64,000 bases of DNA from Nageia nagi (taxonomy: Eukaryota > Pinophyta): assembly GCA_050084985.1 (NCBI GenBank), contig JBITNC010000001.1, positions 81,530,001 to 81,594,000 on the forward strand, given 5' to 3'. Every line of letters begins with the position of its first letter. The first letter of the stretch is position 1. The notes under the pieces are model-generated. The model was not told where the DNA came from and searched no databases. It saw only the letters and a list, made by a program, of their open reading frames with translations. Shown here in pieces: positions 44,019-56,560 of the stretch. The translations under genes were made by a program, and so were the position numbers.

Positions 44019-45860
44019 TGGCGGAATTATACATTGAAAAATGTCATCACAGGATATTGCAGCTCCTAAGGATTGTCGATGAGCGGCACAATGAGTCCTA
44101 GACAGAATAAAGATTTTCCTTCTAAGATCCAAAAATATTGCTTCACAGTAATAAGAAGGGTGATAATAATAAAAACAATTGGAGTACTAGCACTCCATTT
44201 TAAACAAACAAAGGATTGACGTACAATCAACAAGGATAACAATATTCACTTACCCCAGTAACAAGTTTAAATATCAATAAAGGACATACATTTGACAAAT
44301 AGTCTAAGAGGCACAAGCTTTAGGAAAGCATAACTAGGGAAGAAAATATGATTGACACATAAAATAATGATTATGTTATATTATCCAAGGAATTGATATG
44401 AATGAATTTTAAAAAGATATTCTTACATTAAATGTTGTAGGTTATAAGAAAAATGTGAGCTCTTGCTCACAAGTACAACAAATTGTTGCTCTTGACTCTT
44501 TTTCTCCTTTAGCCAAGCTTCTTCTTTTTATTTTCATCCCTTGGGCTAGTAACTTTGTGGCTCTCTTCATGCTCATGCCAACAACCTTTATCAATCCTTA
44601 TTGCTCTCCCCTTCGTACATGTATGCCCAATCAAGTTGTGTAAAGTCCTCCCAAAATGGGTTTCCTCTTTCATTTCCTCTTTTATGGATGATGTGTTTGT
44701 ACCTGCTTCTTACAATTGAGGCATCCATTTGGTTCCCTTTTCACTCTTTTAAATTATCAATCTTCCTTGTATGGCTTATCATGCCATGCTTTCTTCTTGA
44801 ATTCCCACTTGGTTATCCTTTTGGTCGAATACCTCTGGTACTCTCTCTCCTCCACACTTATAGCATCCAAGGTCGCTTGTAATAATTCGAAGTCTTGAAA
44901 TAGAATTATCTCCTAAAGATTGATTCCCATCCACTTGATCCCTTCCAATAGGTCATCTTCTTCATTCTTGGCTTTTGGCTCCATTACCATTTCTATTTTT
45001 TTATGGATCTCACTAACAATCTCTTTAGATTTAGAGGTCTCCTTATAGACCTCACCACTTCAAGTGGTTCTTCACTAAATGTTACTTTCCTAAGACAAAT
45101 TTCTTCATCTCCATTTGAGATTTTTATTTTAGATAGAAAACCTTTTGCCTCTTTCTCATAAGGCATTTTTTTCCAAGGTATTCTCTACCTCTTCATCTCA
45201 TAAACTATGGGACTCATATAACATTTCTATGGCATATTTTTTCTTCTTCTTCATCTAGTAGCTCCTCGTACTTCCCTCAAGGTAGCTCCCAACATCATCT
45301 TCATTCTCATAGAACTCTCCTTTTGAATCAAAATCATCAGTCAAATTTTAAAAAATATTCCTCCATGAGATGACTATATCCAAACCATATCCAAACTTTA
45401 TGCTCTTCAAAGCATCATCAAACTTTTCATAATTCTTACATGGATACTTTTTGCCTTCCTCTTTCCTTTAGAGGATTGGGTAAGATTCATGTCAAACTCT
45501 TCTTCAATGTCAACAACTACTAAACATGCTTGAATATTTTATAATATCTACTATATTGCATCATTGGTAACTTCATCTCTTTATCTTAAGTGAACTTTTT
45601 ATCCTCATCTCATGCTTGCTCCTTTAACTCTCTTAGAAAGAGGATTGGCTCTTAGATCAGGGGAATTCTCCCCTTATTCACATGGTCCTTTCTCAACATA
45701 TGATATTATTCATCTTAGGCATATTACTCCTCTAAGTATATCTCCTTTAGTAAATTACTACATAGAAACTCTTGTAGATCTCTTGATACACAAATGACCC
45801 ACTACACAACCTCACTACTATAGCCAAGCATTTTAGACTGACTCCTCCATAAGAATGAAT

Positions 45861-45876
45861 GCTAGTTCTAATACCA
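45861..45876 (-). other. Initiator-Met-type primer binding site
   Basis: The minus strand reads TGGTATTAGAACTAGC; the standard plant sequence is TGGTATCAGAGC. The mismatches are transitions, in keeping with age. Confidence 0.65.
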
Positions 45877-45878
45877 CC

Positions 45879-46726
45879 TGGTGTAGTCAAGAAAATAAGT
45901 GGAGGCTCCCACATAAATGAACTTATAGGTATATGACAAATTAGAGATGGAATACATTACACATACACCCTTATACCATAAATTGATAAACTTTGTTGCA
46001 TTACAATATTATTGAAAATAGGTAACAAAATTCTATTACAAGTTCAATGTTACTTACACACTCTTACACATAAGGATAATGAAAAATGTTATAAGGATAT
46101 GAATTTAAAATAAAATAAAATGAATACAGTTGCAAAAGTGAACAATTTGTAGGGATTATGAAGTCAAATGAAGGATCAAATACAAATGTATACACTCATT
46201 TTAATTGATAAAATAATATAGTATTATATGTTGGAAGAGAATGAAATCCTTACAAGAAAGCATGAAACCTCCTATAGTCCATGAATATATTCATTCTATC
46301 CCTTCTCATAATTTTTGTGATCACTTAAAGCTCTTTCTTTAATTAGTGTTTATTTTGTTAGTTTCAATCACCACTCACCTCTATGAATCCATTCTATAGT
46401 TACAGTAGGTAAGTTTGTGCTCCCACACTAACTTGTAATCTATTTGTATCTCCTTTTTTAAATTCTTATCCATTTTATCCCTCTTCTCTTTCCATTATGT
46501 AACAATATTTTTTTAATCTTTATTTCCCTCCTCTCAATTAGACTCATAATTCTATAGTTTTTATCAAACACCATATGTCTCTACACTTTTGTTGTTTTCA
46601 TTCTGATAAAATGAGATTGTTCACAAACTACTTTAACCTAACATACAAATTGATTATTGGTTATTCTTGAGATGCTAACATAATGAGGTTGGCTAATTGT
46701 TTGAAAAAATTTATTTCCAAAATGCA
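45879..46726 (-). repeat. Right LTR (5') of the old element
   Basis: Begins TGGTGTAGTCAAG and ends at aaaatgca on the plus strand. Its left edge is two bases from the initiator-Met-type primer binding site on the minus strand (45861-45876), which marks it as the 5' LTR. Confidence 0.6.
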
Positions 46727-48229
46727 TGGTGGAAGGGATCAAATTTGAAGGATTGTTTCAATTTTTTTAAGGTTGAATTTTAATAATGCCCTTCTTGAGT
46801 GAAGGTCTAAAACATAGTATACCTTTTATTTGAAAATGTACATATGTAATATGGTAAATAATTTTTTTTGGGTTGTATAAATTTGAATTGAAAAAATAAA
46901 AATATCATCCTAAAAATGTTGAAAATATAGAGGAGCCTTAGCACTAGATCTATTACCTAAAAATGTGGAAGGGTTGTGCATGATCAAAGATATGACATGT
47001 CACATGACATGACATAATTCCAAGTCTTTGATAGGTGGCAATATACTTATGGTATTCTTGATTGGTATTTCTTAATGTCACCTATCATTTCTAGATTTTG
47101 TTTATACTTCGAGCTCTACATTCATGCAGTCTTTCATCCATTCACAAGTGATATTCTATGCATTGAATTTGAGATGATGACATCAAACAAAAGGGAAAGG
47201 TATTCTAGAATGGTAAAACTAGATGATATTGTTATATTCTAGTGTTGGTGATGGGTTGAGGTTGGATTCATGGTTCTGTTCTTCAAAGAATATCATCATC
47301 CATCCTCTTTTGATTGGATATCACTTTCATTAGTCATCATAGGTAAAGTACAAGTTTGTATCTTTCATAAATCCAGTTTGATAGGTCAAGGTTAATTAGG
47401 TCATTTTCATCTTTCATGCCATATTTTTTTTATTATTTTATGGTTAATTAATTAAACTAAAAAATGATGTAAATAACCCTAATAATTATTATTTTAGTTA
47501 TAATAATTATTGAACCCGACTTATTTTCGATACATCATGTTATCCTTCACTAGTTGCACCAAAATCCTAAGATTTTGAGTAGGACTAATCTTTCCTTTCA
47601 AGTATTTCAGAAATAGAACCAGCTAAGTTTTTGACATGGTTAATAGATTTAATGAGGCAACCAAAGATAATCTAAATAAAATGCTCTAAGGAATTGAAGC
47701 CTCTAACATTGGGGGCAACAGTTGATCTATTGGAGCTATTCCATCCATGTCTAGGGATTCAATTCAAATTTATTATCTAATTAAATTCATAATACTAGGG
47801 TACCATATTTACAAGTGGAACTTATTTTCGATACATATAATGGTGGGGATATCCTATGGCTCATATCAAAGCTTTTGAGATGAAGTAAACATTAAAATTT
47901 GGGGTGAATTACAATTTGATGGCTAAAAGGTGATGCACTAAATTGGTACTTCTCTTTACCCACTAAATTTATTAATTCCTATGCACAACTTATCTCAAAA
48001 TTTTATATCCATTTCAAATATCGTGCTCCTAGATAAATAATAGTTTCATATTTAGTTAGTGTTATATAATGTCCAAATAAAAGATTTTACAAATTTGGAT
48101 AAAGATTCTAAAATATATGGAGTATGATCCTCAAACCCCTATATGAGTCTCATGCTACATTGATTTTTATCCATAATATCCATCCTAAATTGTAGTTCAT
48201 AGTTTTAGATTATATAACACTACCATTTA
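46727..48229 (+). other. Region upstream of the gypsy protease, possible gag remnant
   Basis: No ORF of note. From about 47600 to 48230 the plus strand shows broken pieces that may be gag of the following gypsy element (a word like GIEASNIGGNS near 47690, many stops). The phrase acttattttcgatacat occurs twice (about 47519 and 47821). No LTR for this element was recognised. Confidence 0.35.
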
Positions 48230-48289
48230 TAGAAATTATTCTTTATTTGATGCGCTTAGGAAAATTGAAGTTGATGCAGATATTCCTAT

Positions 48290-49480
48290 TGCTAAATTTG
48301 TGAAATTAGTAGCTAATCTTGATATTGATTTAGTTTGTAACATGCTTTACTTCCAAGAGAGTAAATTACTTAGTGAAGATGTTATTGAAAATAATTTAGG
48401 ACTATATATCCTTGTTAATATTGATGGTATTCTTGTTAAGAATGCATTGATTGATACTAGTTCTAATGTAAATATTTGTTCAGTTGAATTATTACAAAAA
48501 TATTTTCTTTCAATTTATGCAAAAATGAAGAGAACCACCACTAACATAAAAGGGTTTGATAATATTGAAAAAAAATGTATTTTATATGTATTTATGCTTA
48601 TTCAAGTCAATGGTAAAATGGTTCATCAAAAGTTTATGTTTTCCAAGTGAAATTACCATATAACTTATTGCTTGGTAGACCATGGATCCATAAGATTAAG
48701 GTTGTTACTTCCACATTGCATTTGTTAATTAAATTTATGTACAAAGGAAATCATGTTACTATTCATGTAGAAGATAGCTCTACATATGTATATCAAGAAA
48801 CTGAGAAGTTTTAGATCCCTCATGATTTAGTTGAAAGTGAGGAGGATGTACCAACACTTGTCAATGACATCAATCCGCAAGAGGTAGGTCTTGGAACGTA
48901 CAAAATCCTAGAGATTGACATCTAGGAGAACTTTAGAGAGCTTGGAAAACCTCTTTCCATATCAAAAAATTAGCACTACCACTTGAATGAAGATAAAGTT
49001 AAGCATTGTTGCTCCATTCTTGAGATAGATGAAGATCCCATTGAGGATGTGGATGTGCTCTATCAGGAATATGCAAAAAAAAGTGCATCAAAAAATAAAG
49101 ATGTCATTTCTATCTTGCAAGTTTTGTTAGGCCATGTAAGTATGCATTTCAATAGTATTGATTCTACTTTTGCTAACCATTTATATATATATATATATAT
49201 ATATATACCAATATGGTGAAAAAGGATTAGGTAAGAATGAGCAAGGTATCATAGAGCCTATTCCAAATGAAGCTCAACATAAGAGAACAATTGGTGTTGG
49301 ATTTGATGAGTCTACACCTAGGTCATCCTCATCAACTCTAGTCATTCAACATGTTGATAGTAGTGGTCAAAGCTACACCAAAGATATTTTTTATGAATGG
49401 TTGCATTGTAGCATGATGCATGGTCTTATGAAAGAATTTCAAGCTTACTATGTAAATCCATTCTTACCTCCTACTACTCT
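48290..49480 (+). pseudogene. Gypsy aspartic protease and linker
   Basis: The open frame 48300-48650 (116 codons) contains the retropepsin active site as NALIDTSSNVNICS (family DTGSS; the glycine has become serine). In a shifted frame VKLPYNLLLGRPWIH follows (the LLGRPW word of Tat proteases). The linker from 48980 to 49480 has open stretches of 78 and 109 codons with acidic residues. The (TA)n run at about 49182-49206 lies inside and makes a Tyr-Ile repeat; it is probably a later expansion that shifted the frame. Confidence 0.8.
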
Positions 49481-50039
49481 AGATTGAGTGGACATATTCC
49501 AGAATGATGATGTCAATCTTGAGAAGTTGGGGGCATAGAGAGAATTCCTCAAGTCAAATGAAAAAATGCTCATAACTTGGTTCATGTAACATAAAACTTA
49601 TTTTTAAGGTATACACAGATGATTCAAATATTGTAGGTTAGATCCTTACCATTTATCTTTGCTTTTCTTTCATTTTTCATTGAATTAATCCTAGGTATAG
49701 GTAGTTAATATTTCATTATTAGTTATCACTTTTCCTTAATGGAGCAACATCGCTAGGATCCTAACACTGTTGCTCCATTATTCACATCTCTTACAGCTAA
49801 GTTTGGATGCAGGATTAGGGGCATTCCTATGCCTCCCCAATTCAGTGATGAAATATCCTATCTTAGTGAAGAAATAATATAAGTAAACATTGGTACCTAA
49901 GAGGACCCAAATTTGATCAAAATAGGAGCTTAGTTAACTTTGGAATAATAGGAAAGGTACCACCTATTGTTAAAAGAGTTCTTTGAAGTCTTTGCTTAGT
50001 CTTATTCTAATATCCCTAGTCTTGATCATTGTTTTTTCA

Positions 50040-51340
50040 CTCATAGTCTAGTTGTCAATGAAAATGTAAAATCATTCCAACAAAAGCCTACAAAAATGCA
50101 TCCTAAGGTAGCCCTAATTATTAAAAAGGAAATAAAAAAATTTCTTGTTACTAGTTTTATTATTCCTATTGATTATTCCTTGTGGATTTTTAACAATGTG
50201 CCTACAACTAAGCCTAATGTTGAAATAAGATATTGTATAGATTTTAGGGATATCAACAAGGCATGTCCTAAAGATGCCTTTATTTTGAATAACATTGATA
50301 TGATTGTAGATTCAACAATAGGCCATGCAATTTTATCTTTTGTGGATATTTTTTTGGGGTACAATCAAACAAGGATCAACAAGGAGAATCAACATAAGAT
50401 AACTTTTGTTACTCCTTGGGGTACATTTTGTTGGGTATTCATGCCTTTTGGTGTAAAGAATGAAAGTGCAACTTATTAGAGAGCCATGATGTGTATGTTA
50501 TATGATATGATCCATGATAGTGTTGAAGTGTATATTAATGATATTATTGCAAATTCCATAGCCAAATATGATCACATTTCATACTTATGAAGGATTTTCC
50601 AAAGAATGAGAGAGTACAAGTTGAAGTTGGGACCTCAAAAATATGCATTTGCAGTCTCATCAAGTAAATTATTTGGTTTCATTATTTCAAGAAGAGGAAT
50701 AGAAGTGGATCCTAAAAACATTTTAACTATTGTTGATTTACATCCTACGAATTTGAAAGAGTTGAGAAGCCTTCAAAAATTCAAGTAATCATAAGGTTCA
50801 TTCCTAAGTTAGTAGATATGACTTCCCCATTTTATCATTTATTAAAGAAATGCAAGAAATTCATTTGGGATGACAAGTTTCAAAAGGATTTGGATAACAT
50901 CAAAAGGTACCTTACTAATGCTCTAGTTTTATTCCTCTAAGATTTAGATAAGATTTTTTTACTTTATGTTTCAACAACATTAAGTGCATTAGGGGCAATA
51001 TTAGCTCAAAAGGATGACAATAACAAGGAAAAAGCAATTGATTATATCAATAAGACTTTACTTGATTATAAGACAAGGTACACTCTAATAGAAAAGATGT
51101 ATTTTGCTATAGTCTTCTCAACCAAAAAGTTAATACATTACATGCTTGTAAACACAATGTATGTCATAGCTTAGGCTAATCCTTTCAAATATATCATGTC
51201 CAAATACTACCTATCCAAAAGGGCTACAAAATGGGTGATGTTGCTTCAAGAGTTTGATTTGTTTTTTATCACTCAAAAATTGAAAAAGGGATAGGCTATA
51301 GCACATTTCATTACCAATCATCCACAAAACAAAGTATCAC
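50040..51340 (+). pseudogene. Gypsy reverse transcriptase and RNase H
   Basis: The open frame 50096-50479 (127 codons) reads as reverse transcriptase fingers and palm: MHPKVALIIKKEIKKFL, RYCIDFRDINKACPKD, SFVDIFLGYNQ and PWGTFCWVFMPFGVKN. After a TAG the active site appears as YINDIIANS (family YVDD, second Asp lost by D/N change), and 50606-50788 gives LKLGPQKYAFAV, LFGFIISRRGIEVDPKN. RNase H follows with LSALGAILAQ, RYTLIEKMYFAIVFSTKKL, KWVMLLQEFDL. The inserted stops and the loss of a catalytic Asp make it dead. Confidence 0.88.
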
Positions 51341-51464
51341 AAATCTAGGAGGAGTTCTCATATGAAATGGATAGCTATAATAATTGTGATCCTAGCATTT
51401 CTTTTGCTACCCTATTCTTGAGCCTGAGTACTCGCAAGTTTTCATTGATTTTAAAAAAAAAGAT

Positions 51465-51740
51465 CAATGGAACCTATTCTTTGATGGTTATAAGTGTATC
51501 CACATATTAGGGGAAGGAATTATCTTAATCAATCTTCATGGTGATGTTATTCCTATGTCCTATTATTTAAGTTTTGATTACACTAACAACATGGCAAAAT
51601 ATGAAGCTCTTATCTTAGGTTTGAAGGTTGCAATACTTTTAAAAGTAAAAAGGATAAAGATCTTTGGTTATTCTCAACTAATAGTGAAGCAAGTGTAAAA
51701 TATATATAACACCAAAGATCCTAAATTACAACCATACAAA
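51465..51740 (+). pseudogene. Second (archaeal-type) RNase H of the gypsy element
   Basis: Translation in broken frames gives WNLFFDGYKC, GIILINLHGDVIPMSYYLSF, NNMAKYEALILGLKVAILL, KIFGYSQLIVKQ and KDPKLQPYKEMV. These match the extra RNase H of Tat-lineage elements (usual words FFDGA, NNVAEYEALLLGL, FGDSELIV). Glu of AEYEA is Lys here and Asp of GDSE is Tyr, so two catalytic acidic positions are changed. Confidence 0.8.
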
Positions 51741-51743
51741 GAA

Positions 51744-52970
51744 ATGGTGGAAAGTATCCTCATCAACTTCAATGAGAATGAAATTAACAACATTTCAAGA
51801 GGCAAAAATAGGTATGTTGATGCTATGGATAGTACCACTTCTCTTGCTCCTATTAACATAGAAGATGAGGAAACTATTCTTATAATAAAAAATATAGGTA
51901 AGCTATCTCATGAGCATGTTGTTGAAGATTTTGTTAAAAATCATTATAATGTAGCTACATGTATCAATGTGTGTGAATGGTATCAAGATGTTTTCAATTA
52001 TATTAAAGATGGTGTTATCCCTATTTCCTTTGATCGTAATGCTAATATTAGACTTAAAAAACTAGCTACCAAATATGTCATAATTGATGATTTGTTGTAT
52101 GGAAGGTCTTTTGATGGTGCTTTTCTTATATGTTTAATGAGGCATGAAGTAGAAATAGCCCTTCATCAAGCTCATGATGATGAATATGGCAAATATTTTA
52201 GTGCTAAATATATTTATCAAAGGTACTTAGACTAGGTTATTATTAGCCTACTATGTTTAAAGATTATTAATTGCATGTTAAGAAATATAAGCAAAGTCAA
52301 ACTAATGCTAAGATTCAATATTTTTATTCTCATGGTTTGCATTTTATTGTATCCCCTTGGCCTTTTTCTATTTGGGAACTTGATTTTATTGATAATGTTA
52401 ACCCTATTTAAATATATTTCCATAAGTTTATCATTATAACTATAAATGAAGGTAAGATTGTTGAATTTCTTATTGAATTTATCATTTATAGATATGGTTT
52501 GCCTTCAAAATTGTTCATGGATAACATTCCAAGCTTCAAAGGTAATGAAGTTAAATAATTTTGTGATAAATATCATGTTGAAAAAAAATTATTTATGCCT
52601 TATTATCCCCAAGGTAATGGTTAAGTTGAAGTGTACAATAAATTCATTAAGAGAATCTTATCCAAAACTATTGCAGAGCATAATAAGGATTGGCATGAAC
52701 AACACCTTTATGCTTTGTGAGCTTATAGAATAAGTATAAGAAATTATGTTGGGGAAACCCATTTCTTCCTAATGTATGGTGATGAAGTTATAGTTCCACT
52801 AGAACTAGAAATCCCATCACTTTTTATGTCACTAGATGGTCTCCTAATGAAGATAGAAGAAAAGCTAGATTAGCCCAACTAGAGGCCCTAGATAAAAAAG
52901 GGTTAATGCTCTAGAATACCTTTGTGTCTATCATTCTAGAATACAAAAAGCTTATTGCAAAAAAATCAAG
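51744..52970 (+). pseudogene. Gypsy integrase (interrupted by the next element)
   Basis: The open frame 51744-52235 (163 codons) bridges the end of the second RNase H and the integrase zinc-binding region (KLATKYVIIDDLLYGRSFDG, LHQAHDDEYGKYFSAKYIYQ). In shifted frames come GLHFIVSPWPFSIWELDFID, YGLPSKLFMDN, PYYPQGNG with a stop where Gln normally follows, then TIAEHNKDWHEQHLYAL and GDEVIVPLELEIPSL. It is cut at 52970 by the insertion; the next codons lie at 63985. Confidence 0.82.
52966..52970. repeat. Target-site duplication TCAAG (left)
   Basis: TCAAG precedes the left LTR and recurs at 63980-63984 directly after the right LTR. Confidence 0.85.
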
Positions 52971-53840
52971 TGATGAGGCAAAAAATTAGATCCTTTTTAT
53001 CATGATTTTGTGATTGTATCTTCTTACTTGGAACACTGTGGGATACTATTAAAATGTTTTAACTTATATTAATACTATATTTAGAAGTAAATACATATTT
53101 TCTTTCATCTCCATTATTTAGATGTTGTTAATGACTATTGTTATATTTGAATGATCATATTTTACATCAAGTAACAATAAAGTAGTTTAAGTAAGAAACA
53201 ACTTCAAAATTAGTTCTGGATGGTCAAAATCTAAGGATAGCTTCAAAATGTTTAAGCTATAGAATTAATCATGAATGACCAACTTCAAAAAGTATTCAAG
53301 AAAGGATGGATTTAGAATCTCAAATAAGGAACTTTAGAAATATAATATGGTGGTATAAAGTTTCCTATTTCCCAAGTATCAATTACTCTCTAGATATGTT
53401 TCACGATTCTAGTAGAGTATTATGATAGATTTCATAATGATGTTATGAAAGGATAACCTACAAACCTAAAGAAGAAAATAACAAAGGAATGCACAAGATA
53501 AATTCAAGATGTATTTAAAGGTTGACTGAATTTGAAGATTTGTTAGTAATTTGGAAACTTACTTAGTCTTATTTCTATACATGTTTAGAGAATTATTGGG
53601 TAATTAGGATTCTATTTCAAATAAACTTCTAATACACATGAGTGTAATTATTTAAGCATTTATAAGTTTGTATAATAAAGTAGCCTTCTTCCTTTAGGAG
53701 AAGGCTCGCTACGATTACATTTTGAATTCTAAAGTTTATTTTGAAATTGTATTTTTAGTATATGAAATAATACAAGCATTTTCATCCTACATTTCTAAAG
53801 TGTTGTTCCTAAGATCTATTGGAAGGAGGAGAGCCCACTC
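52971..53840 (+). repeat. 5' LTR, missing its last about 240 bp
   Basis: Starts TGATGAGGCAAAAAATTAG and follows the 3' LTR to about 53840 (ggaaggaggagagcccact). It then departs from it; a 45-bp piece of the LTR (aattgtattttagtatatga onward) is repeated at 53841-53890 and the homologue of the last about 240 bp is absent. The primer binding site was not found and is probably lost in the same rearrangement. Confidence 0.8.
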
Positions 53841-54195
53841 TAAATTGTATTTTAGTATATGAAGTAATACAAGCATTTTGATGTTACAAACTTGAAAGAA
53901 TCATTTTTTGAGAATATTTTTTACTCCAAATTCATCTAAAAAGATATCAAGAGTAGTGGCAGTTGTAGCACTCCAGAAGAATAATTTTTAGAAATAATTC
54001 CTCTAGAATTGACTTTCAAAAATATAGTAAGATTTTCATAAATCAATTTACCTTTACCTAGACATTTTTCTTTAAGTGGTACTAATTCTGAAGTAGGGAG
54101 AGTGAGGAAACCAAAAATCCATTTCATATTTTCTACATTTCATGATCCTTTCTTTCAAATTTAAAAAATATCTTCATTAACCCATTAGCATTAAT
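53841..54195 (+). other. Rearranged leader between 5' LTR and gag
   Basis: Contains the short LTR duplication (53841-53890), then AT-rich sequence with no ORF up to the gag start region near 54196. No primer binding site seen. Confidence 0.5.
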
Positions 54196-55175
54196 GTCAG
54201 GAGGAAGTGCAATTGGTGTAAGTGGAGTTTGGGAGGTACTACACTAGCCAGCAGAACTTTCACTTATCTAATTATAATCAATCAAAATACTCTAGGACAT
54301 GATCAATTGATGAAAAAATTTTACCATCTATTTTGCATAACTTTAGGGGTTTTTCTAGTGAAGATCCAGATCAATTCTTGTTTGAGTTTAAGGTACTTTG
54401 TAGAACTTATGATTACAAAATTGATGCTCAAAAATTGAAACCCTTTCCATCAACTGTAAAAGAAAATGCAATGAGATGGCTTATGGGATTAGCTTTTGAT
54501 TCCATCATTAATTGGGTAAATATGAAAAAAGTATTTCTGAACAAATATTAGGAGTATTTTCGAGTGAAGGATCAAAAAGATTGATTGTTCAGAATCAAAC
54601 AAGGTGAAGAAGAAAGTCTGGAGGACTACTAGGATAGATTTCTATTTGTTCAAAAAAAAGGTGTGGTACTTCTATTGACCAAGAATATGTAAAAAATATC
54701 TTTTTTAGGGGACTTATATACTCTTCATTAGATGTTCAAAATGTAATGGGAAAAGGTAATATAAGTACCTTACCTCTAGATGACATAGTAGACCTATGTA
54801 GAAACTATTCTAGAAAAAAAGACTTTTGCTTGTAAAATCAAACCTCAAATACAGTTTGATAATGTTATCAATGAATTAATTGATGAACATGCAAATTTAA
54901 AAATTGATATTATTATGGAGTTAAGTTAGTTAAAAGGGACATCAAATACGTCAAAGAAAGAAAATGAATCTTAAGAATGTTTAGCAGTTTATTGTCCAAG
55001 ATGTCAAAAGAAACATGCATTACACGAGTTCCCTCTTTAAAGACTAAAATATGTAGTTTGTGTAATGAGAATCAGGTAACTAATGAATATGATTGTTTGA
55101 CTATATCTCATATGTCTGTAGCAAATATGATAACAAGAGTAAAGGATATTGGTCCAAGGATGAATACTAGATTTT
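54196..55175 (+). pseudogene. gag: gag of the second gypsy element
   Basis: A plausible start is ATG 54196 (MSGGSAIGVSG). The open frame 54333-54551 is capsid-like: FRGFSSEDPDQFLFEFKVLC, AQKLKPFPSTVKENAMRWLM and INWVNMKKVFLNKY. Further broken frames give KQGEEESLEDY and, near 54990-55090, a cysteine/histidine-rich part (YCPRCQKKHALHEFPL, then ICSLCNENQ) that corresponds to the zinc-binding region before the protease. Two or more frameshifts and several stops. Confidence 0.82.
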
Positions 55176-55600
55176 AAAATAGATTTATTATCCAATCATG
55201 GTGGAACATTCCATTTCCATAATAACTATGGATGCCATCTAATCCATATTGGTTGCAATATGCATAAAATCAATAGTGGGGAGGATCATAATGGAATAAT
55301 ATACAATAATCCAATTGGAATAACCAGTAGCCTAATTAGCCAAATTAATAATCAAGTAGAGAAATAAAGTTAGGAATCTCCATATCTTGAAATACTAAAA
55401 GAGAAATTTCAAAGTGAAGAATTAGATTTTCTTAAGGAATTAAAAAGTTTGAATATTTTAGTTATAATATTACAAGTAATCAAGAAGGTCTTGAGTTAAA
55501 CAAAATGGTTAAGGAACTCTGTATCAGAAAGGAGGAAGGAGAAAGAAGCTATATCCCAAGACTATTCAAGCGAATGGAAAATTAGCAGACCTACTTTTAG
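55176..55600 (+). other. Decayed gag-protease linker
   Basis: No ORF. Asn-, Gln- and Trp-rich broken translation (tccaattggaataaccag type words), which would be the C-terminal tail of gag. Confidence 0.4.
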
Positions 55601-56560
55601 GAAAGCTAATTAACCCCAAGTATGGTGATCCATGAAGTCCAATAATTAAATTTTTTATTGGAGATACTAAAATACAAATGTTTTAATTGACTTTGGGGAA
55701 ACCATAAATGTTATGAAAGTAGAGATAGTAAAGAAATTGAAATTATATGATATGCATCCAACTACAACTATCTTGCAAATAGCAAATTAGTTGATATCCA
55801 AACCTAAAGGCATCATTGAAGATGTACAAATCAATATAGATTCATGGAATTATCCTATAGATTTTTTAGTCTTAAAAACAAAGGCATATAGTGGATATGG
55901 AGTAATCTTGGGAAGACCATGATTAGCTACAACATGTGCATTTATCAACTGTAGATTAGGAGATATGATCATTTCATATGGGAATAGATCCAAAACACTT
56001 TCTTTATATACTCTTACCCAACCTACAATTGAATATCAAGTTCAGTTATAGATTGATGAACCAAAGTTTGGTGAGCCAGAAAGTTTTGTAGTACTCTCTA
56101 TAATTACTATTAAAGAACATGCAAAAGTGTTAAAGGAAATGTCCAAATTATATGGATAAAATACAACTTCAGAAACTATCACAAAGGTTAGGGATTCATA
56201 AAGATTAAATCTTTAATATACCAGATTAGGAATAAAAAAAAACTTCTTATCTTTATTCAAATATCATCTTACACATATAATTGTAAGAGGAGAGGCATTT
56301 AGATAAAGAATAAAGGTAATTATATTCTTTGTTTTCTCATCGTTGTTCTCTAAATTATTTAGTAAAACTTCTAAACCAAGGAAAATTGACTCAAACAAGA
56401 GTGAAAATTATTAAAGTACTTTTAAAAAAGACTTTTAACGTTAATATTTGGTTGATATTTGAAGAAAAGTAGCAAACATTTCATGTTTTGCAATCTCACA
56501 CTTTAGCATTTGCATGGGATTATTCTGACATGAATGAAATTCATCCAGGTATTTGTACCT
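55600..56560 (+). pseudogene. Protease region of the second gypsy element
   Basis: At about 55680 the frame reads VLIDFGETINVM, the retropepsin site with DTGAS altered to DFGET. It continues through IDFLVLKTKAYSGYGVILGR (near 55860-55915, the LGRPWL word broken by a stop) and RLGDMIISYGN. The linker to reverse transcriptase follows to about 56560. It is broken by several stops. Confidence 0.75.

Larger units (their letters stand above)
43189..46726 (-). mobile_element. Old LTR-retrotransposon remnant, short internal region
   Basis: Two diverged direct repeats of about 830-850 bp (43189-44018 and 45879-46726) flank about 1.86 kb. On the minus strand the inner edge of the right repeat is followed by TGGTATTAGAACTAGC, close to the initiator-Met primer binding site TGGTATCAGAGC, which sets the orientation. 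The internal part has only broken minus-strand frames rich in Lys and Glu (about 44450-45800), possibly gag, and no recognised pol. No clean target-site duplication or polypurine tract. Either a decayed non-autonomous element or one with a large internal deletion. Confidence 0.6.
48230..52970 (+). mobile_element. Ty3/gypsy element, Tat-lineage pol (left part; interrupted at 52970)
   Basis: Plus-strand pol in the order protease, reverse transcriptase, RNase H, a second archaeal-type RNase H, integrase. The dual RNase H is the hallmark of the Tat lineage. It is interrupted at 52970 by a younger gypsy element and resumes after the TCAAG duplication at 63985, where the integrase C-terminal frame continues to the window end. 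LTRs of this element were not identified. All domains carry stops or frameshifts. Confidence 0.85.

Noticed and set aside
44455-44898. Hydrophobic plus-strand frames of 60-93 codons
   Set aside because: Opposite to the Lys/Glu-rich minus-strand remnant of the old element; hydrophobicity is what an antisense reading of such sequence gives.
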